A DNA stretch of 41,484 nt from Virgisporangium aurantiacum (GCF_016863635.1 NZ_BOPG01000098.1:1-41484); one strand, 5' to 3'; shown: positions 33,966 through 41,484, counted from the stretch's first letter. The notes: generated by a model not told the origin, from the sequence alone. Numbers and translations are program-made.

Positions 33966-34409
33966 ATGCGGGCACGCGACCTCGCCGCCCCGTTTCCCAC
34001 CGTCGGGTTGGACACTTCGGCGTTGGAGGCCGCACGGCTGTTGGCCGGCAGCGACCTGCCCGGCCTGATCGTCGTCGACCGCCGTGGCCACCCGACGACC
34101 GTGCTCGCCGGCACCCAGGTGCTACGGATGGCCATCCCCCGGTACTGCATCGATGACCCCGCCCTGGCCCGGGTCATCGACGAGGACCACGCCGACCGGT
34201 TCCTCAGCGACCTCGCCGACCGCACCGTTGAGCAGTGCCTGCCCGACAAGCACGGTGAACTCCCCGTCGTCGACCCTAAGGCCACGGTCCTGGAGATCGC
34301 GGCGCTCATGGCCCGCGCCCGCAGCCCGCTGGTCGCTGTCGTCGGTGGTGGGGACATGCTCGGCGCCATCACCCTCGACGCTCTGCTCGACCGGATGCTC
34401 GGCACATGA
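33966..34409 (+). CDS. CBS-pair domain protein
   Basis: 147 residues from ATG 33966, with GGAGG about 8 bases upstream. Two CBS motifs fill the protein: AAPFPTVGLDTSALEAARLLAGSDLPGLIVVDRRGHP and ELPVVDPKATVLEIAALMARARSPLVAVVGGGDMLGAITLDALLDRML. CBS pairs bind adenine nucleotides and often gate transporters, so it may sense energy state for the surrounding ion transporters. It is divergent from the ArsB/NhaD-type gene. Its TGA overlaps the ATG of the 84-nt module (ATGA). Confidence 0.85.
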   Translation: MRARDLAAPFPTVGLDTSALEAARLLAGSDLPGLIVVDRRGHPTTVLAGTQVLRMAIPRYCIDDPALARVIDEDHADRFLSDLADRTVEQCLPDKHGELPVVDPKATVLEIAALMARARSPLVAVVGGGDMLGAITLDALLDRMLGT

Positions 34410-34489
34410 CCGAGCACTCGTGCGAGGGCATCATCAAGCGGAGCCCTCCCGGTCAGGGCGGGTCACCACGGAGTGGGGACCCGGCATGA
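34406..34489 (+). repeat. 84-nt leader/coupling module, copy C (27-codon ORF)
   Basis: Lies exactly between the CBS gene and the small membrane protein, with ATGA overlaps at both ends. It contains GCACTCGTGC, GCCCT...AGGGC, and the hairpin GGGTC-A-CCAC-GGA-GTGG-G-GACCC just before the next ATG. The open frame MTEHSCEGIIKR ... SPRSGDPA has 27 codons, as in copy B. The three copies differ at several third codon positions but also at four codons in meaning, so both RNA shape and peptide could be under selection. Confidence 0.7.
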
Positions 34490-34851
34490 CCACGTCTCCG
34501 CCCCCGTGCTGCCCGCCGGACCAGCGGCGGTTGCCGACCGTCGCGGTGAGCGGCTTCGGCTGCGTCGGGGCGATCATCGTCGGCGGTCTCGCGTCGTGGG
34601 TGTGGCCTCCGCGGACCTTCCACGCGTGGCTGCTGGTCCTGGCGCTTTTCGCCGGTGTCTTCGCCGCCAAGACGGCCGATCGGGTGGCGGTCCTGGTGAC
34701 TACGGCGGCGGCGATACTCGTCTTCGACGGTCTCAGCACCACCGTCGGCGCCGGGGTGGTGCCGGTCGGTGATCTGATGGCGTACTGGATCCCGATCGGG
34801 TTCGCCGCGCTGCTCGGCCGCGGGCAGCGTTGGCTACGCCCGCGGGCATGA
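34486..34851 (+). CDS. Small membrane protein of unknown function
   Basis: 121 residues from ATG 34486, fixed by the ATGA overlap with the module. Three or four hydrophobic helices (VAVSGFGCVGAIIVGGLASWVW, AWLLVLALFAGVFAA, VAVLVTTAAAILVFDGL, LMAYWIPIGFAALLG) with short loops. The N-terminus has a CC pair. No family is recognised. It is co-translated with the CBS protein and may form a regulator/transport pair with it. Confidence 0.6.
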   Translation: MTTSPPPCCPPDQRRLPTVAVSGFGCVGAIIVGGLASWVWPPRTFHAWLLVLALFAGVFAAKTADRVAVLVTTAAAILVFDGLSTTVGAGVVPVGDLMAYWIPIGFAALLGRGQRWLRPRA

Positions 34852-34861
34852 GGGATGCGCG

Positions 34862-35287
34862 TCAGGCGGGTGGGCGCGGGCCCCGGTTGCCCCAGGGAAC
34901 CGTCGGTTGCAGGACCGCCTCGCTCAGCGCCTGCGTGCGCAGGTGGGTGATCTGCTGGTACTCGGGGTCGGCGACCATGCGGCTGAACGCCTGTCGTGAC
35001 GGGTACCGCACGAGCAGGACGGCGTCCCCCTGCTGGCCGTCTTCGGCCACCAGCGCCGTGTCGCCGTCGCCCGCGTACACGACCTCGACCCCGTAGCGTG
35101 GCGCGAACGTCTCCCGGAACGCCCGCACATACCGCGCGTAGTTCTCCCGGCCGCCCTCGGCGAACCGGAGCAGGTTGAGCATCACCACGGGACTGTCCGG
35201 GTCGCCGGCCAGGAAGTCGGCCAGATCCTTGCCGGTGGGGTCTACCGGGGACCACACCGGGTGCGGACAGGCGTCGCAGTCTGCCAC
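34862..35287 (-). CDS. DUF1330-like protein
   Basis: Up to 141 residues from GTG 35287; a later GTG (about 35254, starting WSPVDPTG) is also possible. The pattern VDPTGKDLADFLAGDPDSPVVMLNLLRFAEGG ... YGVEVVYAGDGD ... DAVLLVRYPSRQAFSRMVADPEYQQITHLRTQAL is the dimeric alpha/beta-barrel fold of DUF1330. It lies tail to tail with the small membrane protein. Function unknown; ion-related by context only. Confidence 0.75.
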   Translation of the reverse strand: MADCDACPHPVWSPVDPTGKDLADFLAGDPDSPVVMLNLLRFAEGGRENYARYVRAFRETFAPRYGVEVVYAGDGDTALVAEDGQQGDAVLLVRYPSRQAFSRMVADPEYQQITHLRTQALSEAVLQPTVPWGNRGPRPPA

Positions 35288-35328
35288 CAGCCACGGGAAT
35301 CCGGGCGGCGCCGGATCGGCTGCGTGGC

Positions 35329-35334
35329 TACAAT
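35329..35334 (+). promoter_or_regulatory. -10 element of the antiporter promoter (probable)
   Basis: TACAAT gives an expected start near 35341, a few bases ahead of the leader RNA at 35349. No good -35 is visible, as is common in actinomycetes. Confidence 0.4.
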
Positions 35335-35348
35335 GTGGCGGCTTGTTC

Positions 35349-35398
35349 AGGTGCGCCGGGAAGTCTGGTCGGCAACGCGTCCACCGTGCCCGGGAGTG
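35349..35398 (+). promoter_or_regulatory. Riboswitch-like leader, copy 4
   Basis: GTGCGCCGGGAAGTCTGGTCGGC, then CAACGCG..., then GTGCCCGGGAG. GGCA pairs with TGCC and CCGGG with CCCGG, so the GGGAG ribosome site of the antiporter (7 bases before ATG 35404) is next to or inside the stem. It is on the opposite strand from copies 1-3, which rules out simple tandem spread of one copy. Confidence 0.7.
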
Positions 35399-35403
35399 TA
35401 CCG

Positions 35404-36627
35404 ATGCTGTTGCTGGCCTTCGCCGCCGTTCTGCTCGTCGCCGTTCTCGTCTCGGCGCTCGCGCACCGGACGATCCTGTCCACCGCGGTCGTGTTCCTCG
35501 TCGCCGGGTTCGTACTCGGTAAGGAGACGACCGGTGTGCTGGACCTGGACGCCGACTCGTCCATCGTGGCGACGCTGGCGGAGCTGGCGCTGTTCGCGGT
35601 GCTGTTCACCGACGGGATGCGGGTCGGCTGGGCCGACCTCCGGTCGGCGTGGCGGTTGCCCGGCCGGGCGCTGGGGTGGGGCCTGCCGCTGACCCTGCTG
35701 GTGACAGCCGGCCTGGCGTATTTCGTGGCGGGGCTGGACTGGCCGGAGGCGTTGCTGATCGGCGCGATCCTGGCGCCGACCGACCCGGTGTTCGCCGCCG
35801 CCCTGGTCGGAAACGACAAGGTGCCGGCGCGGCTGCGGCATCTGCTCAACGTCGAGTCCGGGGTCAACGACGGGCTCGCGTTGCCGTTCGTCATCGTGTT
35901 CCTCGCGGTCGCGGCCGGATCCGACGATCTGCACCTCGGTGAGCTGGCGACCGAGGTGGTGCTGGGGTTGGTCATCGGTGTGGTGGTGCCGGTAGCGGCG
36001 ATCCTGCTGGAGCGGACCCGCTGGTTCGCGGCGTCGGTGGCCTACGAGCCGTTGAACGGGTTCGCCATCGGTCTTCTGGTTCTCGCGTTGGGGACGGTGA
36101 CGCACGCGAACCTGTTCCTGGCCGCGTTCGCCGCCGGTATCACCGTGGCCAGTTTCGGCCCCCGGCAACGGGTGGCGTTCGAGCACTTCGGGGAGAACAT
36201 CGCCGAACTGTTGAAGCTGGCCGCCCTGCTGGTGTTCGGTGCCCTGATCTCGTGGGAGTTCCTCACCGAGATCCACTGGACCGGATGGGTCTTCGCGGTG
36301 CTGGCGATCGTCGTCGCGCGGCCGGTCGCCTTGTGGGTGTCGTTCCTGCGCAGCGGTCTGGGAATGCGAGAACAGGCGGCGGCGATGTGGTTCGGGCCCA
36401 AGGGCTTCGCGTCGGTCGTCTACGGGTTGATCGTGCTGGAGTCGCAGATCGGAGCGGCCGACGAGATCTTCCACCTGGTGGCGTTGACGATCGTGATGTC
36501 GATCCTGGCGCACTCGTCGACCGATGTCGTCGTCGCGCGCGCCTTCGACGACGAACACGAGACACCGCAGTGGCACGGCGTCCTGCGCCGCACCGTCACC
36601 AACCGTCGCAGGAGAAGCGAATCATGA
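35404..36627 (+). CDS. Na+/H+ antiporter, CPA1-type
   Basis: 407 residues from ATG 35404. About twelve membrane helices; the CPA core motifs LAPTDPVFAAALVG and LLNVESGVNDGLALPFVIVF (paired Asn-Asp site) are intact, as are GKETTGVLDLD at the front and the cytoplasmic tail DDEHETPQWHGVLRR. It exchanges Na+ (or K+/Li+) for H+. It has its own promoter and leader RNA and ends in a hairpin shared with the convergent regulator gene. Confidence 0.9.
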   Translation: MLLLAFAAVLLVAVLVSALAHRTILSTAVVFLVAGFVLGKETTGVLDLDADSSIVATLAELALFAVLFTDGMRVGWADLRSAWRLPGRALGWGLPLTLLVTAGLAYFVAGLDWPEALLIGAILAPTDPVFAAALVGNDKVPARLRHLLNVESGVNDGLALPFVIVFLAVAAGSDDLHLGELATEVVLGLVIGVVVPVAAILLERTRWFAASVAYEPLNGFAIGLLVLALGTVTHANLFLAAFAAGITVASFGPRQRVAFEHFGENIAELLKLAALLVFGALISWEFLTEIHWTGWVFAVLAIVVARPVALWVSFLRSGLGMREQAAAMWFGPKGFASVVYGLIVLESQIGAADEIFHLVALTIVMSILAHSSTDVVVARAFDDEHETPQWHGVLRRTVTNRRRRSES

Positions 36628-36641
36628 GCCGGGCCCTACCC

Positions 36642-36667
36642 CGTGGCGGCGGCCGCCGCCCGCCACG
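36642..36667. terminator. Hairpin between convergent genes
   Basis: CGTGGCGG (36642-36649) pairs perfectly with CCGCCACG (36660-36667), with a 10-base GC-rich loop. It sits between the antiporter stop (36627) and the end of the NarL-type gene (36720). No T-run follows, so it is at best a weak or factor-assisted bidirectional terminator. Confidence 0.5.
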
Positions 36668-36719
36668 CGACGATCGTCGCCGCGCCGGCCGGTGGGATGG
36701 TCCGAGCCGTTCGCAACCT

Positions 36720-37322
36720 TTAATGGAGCCAGCCGTCTTTGCGGGCGATGCGGATGGCGTCGAGGCGGTTGCGGGCGCCGGTTTTGGTGATGACGGCGGA
36801 GATGTGATTCCGGACGGTGCCCAGGGACAGGAAGAGTCGGTGGGCGATGTCGGCGATGGTCTCGCCCTGAGCGGCGAGTCCGAGGACTTCCCATTCGCGG
36901 GTACTGACCGGTTTCTCGGTGCAGGTCGCGGCGACTTCCAGGCGTGGGTCGATGACGCGGGTGCCCGCCGCTGCCCGTCCGATCACGGCGGCGAGGGCCG
37001 GCACAGGGATGTCCCGGACGAGGTAGCTGAGCCAGTCGGCGCGGCGGCGTGAGGGCAGCATGCCCCGTTTGGTTGGGTCGCACAGGACGATCACTGCGCA
37101 TGCCGGGAGGGCCGCTCGGAGGTCGGCGGCGGCCGGGAGAATCTGGCTGACCATGTAGTCGGAGTTGACGATGACCACCTGCGGAAGCAGCTCGGGCACG
37201 GCGGTCAGGTCGGAGTCGATGTCGGCGGCGCCGATCACGGCGATGCCCTGTTCACGGGCGAGTAGTCCCGCCAGACCGCGGTTGCGGCAGTGCTCGTCTT
37301 CGAGCAGGAGAACCCGGATCAC
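36720..37322 (-). CDS. NarL/LuxR-type response regulator with an altered receiver domain
   Basis: 200 residues from GTG 37322 (AAAAGG eight bases upstream). The receiver domain begins VIRVLLLEDEH and keeps the fold, but the strand that normally carries the phosphorylated Asp reads PQVVIVNSDYM (Asn aligned with the Asp) and the conserved Lys near the end is Arg (SYLVRDIP). The C-terminal HTH is complete (VSTREWEVLGLAAQGETIADIAHRLFLSLGTVRNHISAVITKTGARNRLDAIRIA). No sensor kinase is adjacent. It probably works without normal phosphorylation, perhaps through dimer contacts or a ligand. Confidence 0.85.
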   Translation of the reverse strand: MIRVLLLEDEHCRNRGLAGLLAREQGIAVIGAADIDSDLTAVPELLPQVVIVNSDYMVSQILPAAADLRAALPACAVIVLCDPTKRGMLPSRRRADWLSYLVRDIPVPALAAVIGRAAAGTRVIDPRLEVAATCTEKPVSTREWEVLGLAAQGETIADIAHRLFLSLGTVRNHISAVITKTGARNRLDAIRIARKDGWLH

Positions 37323-37541
37323 CGGCAGGGCCTTTTCGATCTTGATATAGGTGCGTGGCGCATGGCTGTGGTTCGGAGCCGTCGTCGGTGCGGATGGGGC
37401 CAGATTGAAGAAGGCCTCAGATCCGACATCGGGGTGTATGAATGCCACTAAAGAGTGACCAATCCGGACCAATCTTCGCTCCGAATCTCTGGTGACGCAT
37501 CCGGTGGACGTGAGCCGGTGCCATGAACAGAGGAGCAGCAC

Positions 37542-38171
37542 ATGTCTCGTCGTACGCTCGCCGCGCTCATCGTGGTCGGCGCTCTCGCGCTGTCGGCGTG
37601 CAGCAACAGCGATGACGGTGGAACCAGCAGTAGCAGCGACACCGCCGCACCCGCGGGTGGGATGTCGACGTCGGCGCCGCCGCCGGCGGGGATGATGGCC
37701 AAGCAGTTCGGCGCCGGCTGTGCCGCCGTGCCGACCGATCCGATGAATCCGGGCAGCTTCGACGCGATGGCGAAGGTGCCGGTGGCAACCGCCGCCTCCG
37801 GCAACCCGGTGTTGAGCACGCTGGTGACGGCGGTGAAGAAGGCCAACCTGGTCGACTCGCTCAACTCCGCGCAGGGTGTGACGGTGTTCGCGCCGACCAA
37901 CGACGCGTTCGCGAAGATCCCGAAGGCCGATCTGGACAAGGTGCTGGCCGACAACGCCACGCTGACGAAGATCCTCACCTTCCACGTGGTGCCGGGCAAG
38001 CTGTCGCCCGAGCAGCTCGCCGGCTCGCACAAGACGCTGCAGGGCGGCACCGTCACGGTGACCGGCAGCGGCACCGACTTCATGGTCGGCAACGCCACGG
38101 TGGTGTGCGGCAACGTGTTGACCGCCAACGCGACGGTGTACATCATCGACACCGTCCTGATGCCGTCCTGA
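37542..38171 (+). CDS. Fasciclin (FAS1) domain lipoprotein
   Basis: 209 residues from ATG 37542 with GAGGAGC upstream. The lipobox ALSAC (Cys20) is followed by a Ser/Thr/Pro spacer and one FAS1 domain (about 80-209): NPVLSTLVTAVKKANLVDSLNSAQGVTVFAPTNDAFAKI, ILTFHVVPGKLSPEQL and VCGNVLTANATVYIIDTVLMP. It resembles mycobacterial MPT70/MPT83. FAS1 lipoproteins of this type are commonly paired with a molybdopterin oxidoreductase and regulated by SigK/RskA; here the oxidoreductase follows immediately but no sigma/anti-sigma pair is in the window. Confidence 0.88.
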   Translation: MSRRTLAALIVVGALALSACSNSDDGGTSSSSDTAAPAGGMSTSAPPPAGMMAKQFGAGCAAVPTDPMNPGSFDAMAKVPVATAASGNPVLSTLVTAVKKANLVDSLNSAQGVTVFAPTNDAFAKIPKADLDKVLADNATLTKILTFHVVPGKLSPEQLAGSHKTLQGGTVTVTGSGTDFMVGNATVVCGNVLTANATVYIIDTVLMPS

Positions 38172-39705
38172 TGACGGTCGTCGAACCCCGGCCGGTCCGG
38201 TACCGGCCGGGGTGGTTCACCCGGATCACCGCTGCGACCGGCCGGGCCGCCGTCGTCGGGCTCCCGACGGCCGGCGTGGCGTTGGGCGTCGCCCAGGTGG
38301 TTGCGGCCGCGCAGCGAAGGCCGTCGGCGGCGCCGGTTCTGGCCGTCGGGTCGGCGGTCATCGACGCGACACCCCGCCCGCTGAAGGACTTCGCGATCCG
38401 CCAGTTCGGTACACACGACAAGGTCGTGCTGCTGTGCGGCGTCGGGTCGTCGGGTTCGCCGGCCTCGCCGCGTTCGTCGGCGTCGGGGTCGCGGCCGTCC
38501 TCGGCCGGCCGGCGTCGGAGCCGGTCGATGTCCTGCCCACCGTCGTGGGCGGCCTCGTCGCGGCGGGCGCGCTCGCGGTCCAGTTGCGCTTTTCCCGGAC
38601 GACGACCGCGACGGACGCCGCGCGGCCGCGGCTGGTCAACCGCCGCCAGTTCCTGGTGACGACCGGAGCAGTCGCTGCCGTGGCCGCGGGGACCGGCGCC
38701 GGCGGGGTGGTGCTGGGCCGGACGAACGCCGTCGGCGACCGCTCGCGGGCCGGAGTACGGCTGCCCGCCCCGGCAGACCCCGCCCCGGTGCGCCCGGCCG
38801 GGGTCGAGACCGGCACGACCGGGGTGTCGCGGTTCGTGACCGCCAACCGGGACTTCTACCGGGTCGACACCGCACTGACCGTGCCCCAGATCGACGCCCG
38901 TACCTGGCGGCTGACCGTGCGCGGCGACGTGGACCGGCCGGCCACGTACACCCTCGACGACCTGCTGCGCCGGCCGCTGCGCGAACGCGACATCACCCTC
39001 AACTGCGTGTCCAACGAGGTCGGCGGCCCGTACGTCGGCACGGCGCGGTGGCTCGGCGTCCCGCTGGCCCCGCTGCTGCGCGAGGCCGGCGTCCGCGCCG
39101 GCGCCGATCAACTGGTCAGCCGCTCCACCGACGGCATGACCATCGGCACCCCGCTGGACGCGGTCTTCGACGGCCGCGACGCGATGCTCGTCGTCGGCAT
39201 GAACGGCGAACCGCTGCCGCTGGAGCACGGCTTCCCGGTGCGGCTGCTGGTGCCCGGCCTTTACGGCTATGTCGGCGCCTGCAAATGGCTGAAGGAACTG
39301 GAGGTGACCAGGTTCGACGCGTTCGACGCGTACTGGGTGAAACGCGGCTGGTCCGCCCGGGCACCGGTGAAGGCCGCATCCCGGATCGACACGCCGAAAC
39401 CACTCATGCCGGTGGCGCCGGGCCCCGTGCAGGTCGCCGGCGTCGCCTGGGCGCAACGGCGTGGGATCAGCGCGGTCGAGGTGTCCGTCGACAGTGGACA
39501 GTGGCAGCCCGCCCGGCTGGCCGACGGGCCGTCACCGGACACGTGGCGGCAGTGGGCCTACCGCTGGGACGCCACCCCCGGGCTGCACACGATCCGGGTC
39601 CGCGCCACCGACGGCCGCGGCGCCGTCCAACCCGAAGCCCGCGCCGACACCTTCCCCGACGGAGCCACCGGTTGGCACACCATCTCCGTCACCGTGCCCG
39701 GCTGA
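38171..39705 (+). pseudogene. Membrane molybdopterin oxidoreductase (SUOX-like), frameshifted
   Basis: ATG 38171 opens MTVVEPRPVRYRPGWFTRITAATGRAAVVGLPTAG..., reaches TM helix VVLLCGVG, then leaves frame at GGG 38444-38446. From there the next frame continues seamlessly (VVGFAGLAAFVGVGVAAVLG ... RRQFLVTTGAVAAVAAGTG) into a sulfite-oxidase-type catalytic domain with the molybdenum Cys motif ITLNCVSNEVGG and a C-terminal dimerisation domain (AVEVSVDSGQWQPARL). One missing base in a G run is enough to explain it, so it may be a sequencing error or a true lesion. The start overlaps the fasciclin stop (TGATG). Confidence 0.8.
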
Positions 39706-39799
39706 GTTCGGCGGCGGCCGTGCAGGTCGGGTAGGCAGCAGACCGTGTGGCTCTCGACGTCGAAGGCCATGCCCGGTGGTTCGGCGCCGGGGGCCGCTC

Positions 39800-39816
39800 G
39801 GATTGGTCACCAATCC
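39800..39816. promoter_or_regulatory. 17-base palindrome before the Ser/Thr kinase gene
   Basis: GGATTGG-TCA-CCAATCC is a perfect palindrome. The half site CCAATCC recurs at 37459-37465, with a second CCAATC at 37469-37474, between the NarL-type and fasciclin genes, so one regulator may act at both sites. Confidence 0.45.
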
Positions 39817-39839
39817 GGGTGACGGTGTGGCTCCGAATG

Positions 39840-39866
39840 AAAGGCGTTCCCTTTCGTGACGCCTTT
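39840..39866 (+). promoter_or_regulatory. Hairpin just upstream of the kinase ribosome site
   Basis: AAAGGCGT (39840-39847) and ACGCCTTT (39859-39866) form a perfect 8-pair arm with an 11-base loop, directly followed by GGGGTGAAG and ATG 39879. It could be an operator or an RNA structure affecting initiation. Confidence 0.45.
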
Positions 39867-39878
39867 GGGGTGAAGTTC

Positions 39879-41420
39879 ATGGCCGATCCGGGCGATCTGA
39901 TCGTCAACCGCTACCGACTACTCGGGGTGATCGGCTCCGGCAGTATGGGCCGGGTCTGGCTGGCCCGCGACGAAATCCTGCAGCGCGACGTCGCGTTGAA
40001 GGAGATCGTCGCCCCGTACTGGATGCCCGACGCCGAGCAGGCCAAACTCCGCGGCCACGCGGTCCGGGAGGCCCGGATCGCCGCCCGGCTGAGTCACCGG
40101 CACGTGGTGACCGTGTTCGACGTGCTGCACGACCTCGGCCGTCCGTGGATCGTGATGGAGTACGTGCCGTCGCGGTCGCTCGACGCCGTTCTCGACGAGT
40201 CCGGGCCGATGGCCCCCGACGCGGCCGCGGAACTGGGGTTGAGCCTGCTGTCCGCACTGGTGGCGGCGCACCGGGCGGGCGTTCTGCACCGTGACGTCAA
40301 ACCGCAGAACGTCCTGATCGGCACCGACGGCCGGGTCGTGCTCACCGACTTCGGCGTCGCGGTGTTCAAGGACGCCGTCACCTCGACCCGGACCGACATG
40401 GTGATCGGCACGCCGCAGTACGTCGCGCCGGAACGGGCCCGGCACGGTGTGTCCACGGCCGCAGCGGACCTGTGGTCGCTCGGGGCGACCCTGTACGCGG
40501 CGGTCGAGGGCCGGCCGCCGTACTCCCGCGACACCGCCATGGACATCCTGGCCGCGGTCGCCGACGACGACCCGGACCCGATGCTTCTGGCCGGCCCGCT
40601 CCGGCCGGCCATCGCCGGTCTGCTGCAACGCGATCCGGCCAAACGGGCGAACGCCACCGACGCGGCGCGGATGCTCCGGGCGGCGGGCGTGGCATTTCGC
40701 ATCATGTCGCCGACGGCCGAGCCGGTTGTGGGGCCCGCACCGACCGTCGCCGAACCTGTGCAGCGGCCACGGCTCGCGGCCCTGGGCCGGACCCGTAACC
40801 GGATCGTCGTCGCCGCTCTCGGTGCCGCTCTGGTCGCGACGGTGGGGGTGTCGGCGTTCGCCGGCAGCCGCCCGTCGACGGAGGCGACGTTCAAGCCGGG
40901 CGGGGCCACGGCGTCGGAGGCAGCCTCGTGCCCGGTCGCGTCCTCCGGACCATCGGACGACGTCGTTCCGGGGCCGACGGCGCTGCCGACGGGATGGCGG
41001 TGGTACACCGACCCGACCGGCTTCCAGGTCGGTGTCCCGATCGGCTGGATCCGCGGCACGGAGGGCGGAGTCGGTGGTGCCGTGTGCTTCCGTGATCCGG
41101 ACGGCGGCCGGAGCCTCAGGATCGCCCCGGCCGCACCGACGGCCGATCCGGTCGGCTACTGGCGCAACGAGGAACAGCAGATGGCGGACCGCAACGGCTA
41201 CCGGGGCATCGGCATAGAACCGGTCATCTACCAACGCGGCGGCGCCGACTGGACGTTCACCTGGACCTCCGGCGACGGCCACCGCGAACAGACCCTCCGC
41301 CGGTTGTTCATCGCGTCGACCGGCGCCGGGTTCACCTTCGCGTGGACGACACGTGACTACGAGTGGGCACTCAACGAACCCAACCTCCGCACCGTCGCCG
41401 TCAGCTTCACTGCGCGCTAA
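39879..41420 (+). CDS. Membrane-anchored Ser/Thr protein kinase (PknB-like)
   Basis: 513 residues. ATG 39879 (MADPGDLIVNRYRLLG) follows GGGGTGAAG; upstream GTGs give a tail without resemblance. The kinase domain (about 11-270) has the glycine loop IGSGSMGRVWLA, VALKE (ATP Lys), HRDVKPQN, DFGVAVF, an activation loop with TRTDMVIGTPQYVAPE and DLWSLG. After a Pro-rich linker comes one TM helix (RIVVAALGAALVATVGVSAFAG) and an extracellular part (about 345-513: GWRWYTDPTGFQVGVPIGWIRG ... FTFAWTTRDYEWALNEPNLRTVAVSFTAR) resembling MOG1/PsbP-type sensor domains rather than PASTA repeats. It probably senses an external cue. Confidence 0.92.
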   Translation: MADPGDLIVNRYRLLGVIGSGSMGRVWLARDEILQRDVALKEIVAPYWMPDAEQAKLRGHAVREARIAARLSHRHVVTVFDVLHDLGRPWIVMEYVPSRSLDAVLDESGPMAPDAAAELGLSLLSALVAAHRAGVLHRDVKPQNVLIGTDGRVVLTDFGVAVFKDAVTSTRTDMVIGTPQYVAPERARHGVSTAAADLWSLGATLYAAVEGRPPYSRDTAMDILAAVADDDPDPMLLAGPLRPAIAGLLQRDPAKRANATDAARMLRAAGVAFRIMSPTAEPVVGPAPTVAEPVQRPRLAALGRTRNRIVVAALGAALVATVGVSAFAGSRPSTEATFKPGGATASEAASCPVASSGPSDDVVPGPTALPTGWRWYTDPTGFQVGVPIGWIRGTEGGVGGAVCFRDPDGGRSLRIAPAAPTADPVGYWRNEEQQMADRNGYRGIGIEPVIYQRGGADWTFTWTSGDGHREQTLRRLFIASTGAGFTFAWTTRDYEWALNEPNLRTVAVSFTAR

Positions 41421-41484
41421 CCAAGATCTACGGAAAGTCAATTCATCTTTTGGGGCAGAGTCACCAAGCCGTTCGGTGGACCGC
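41421..41484. other. End of window, nothing seen
   Basis: The last 64 bases contain no recognisable gene start, promoter or terminator. Confidence 0.5.

Overview
The window is high-GC DNA from an actinomycete, most likely one of the Micromonosporaceae (Actinoplanes/Dactylosporangium-like). The base composition, GTG starts, GGAGG ribosome sites, families such as the AbrB-like/small-protein/integrase trio and the sugar ABC operon without its own ATPase all fit this; the exact genus cannot be read from the sequence. It looks like accessory chromosome: intact operons are separated by clusters of gene remnants.

Layout. 1-1203: end of one secreted carbohydrate-binding protein, then a complete SGNH hydrolase with a CBM2-like tail; their 3' ends share 96 identical bases. 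1205-5676: a decayed stretch with a LuxR-type regulator fused to the front of a tyrosine integrase, an AbrB-like protein, and remnants of a membrane ATPase, an unknown protein and a short-chain dehydrogenase. 5739-16067: an island with a TerY-P-like signalling triad (VWA protein, PP2C phosphatase, divergent kinase) that converges on an operon of a TraG/HerA-like protein without a P-loop, a HerA-type ATPase and an acidic protein, followed by a MOG1/PsbP-like protein, a zinc-ribbon WD40 membrane protein and an unknown protein. 16119-20350: debris (VOC fragment, two transposase remnants, a half tRNA-Lys that looks like an attachment scar, an RHS fragment) around one intact pterin dehydratase/VOC fusion. 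20350-29466: a sugar locus with DeoR regulator, GH4 glycosidase, SIS-domain AgaS-like protein, ABC binding protein and two permeases, two PfkB kinases and a class II aldolase; together these fit uptake and breakdown of an alpha-galactoside or amino sugar through tagatose phosphates. 29467-36627: a cation-homeostasis cluster with a PucR-type regulator, NhaA, an ArsB/NhaD-type transporter, a CBS protein, a small membrane protein, a DUF1330 protein and a CPA-type Na+/H+ antiporter. 36720-41420: an atypical NarL-type regulator, a fasciclin lipoprotein, a frameshifted molybdopterin oxidoreductase and a membrane Ser/Thr kinase.

Two repeated 5'-leader families stand out. The first, with core GCCGGGAAGYCUGGUCGGC, lies directly before four genes of the cation cluster and can fold over the ribosome site. 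It resembles my memory of the nhaA-I (Li-I) riboswitch. The second is an 84-nt module found before three unrelated genes (HerA ATPase, GH4 enzyme, small membrane protein). It can form a hairpin before the start codon, encodes a 27-residue peptide in two of the three copies, and joins the downstream gene through an ATGA overlap. I do not recognise it as any described element.
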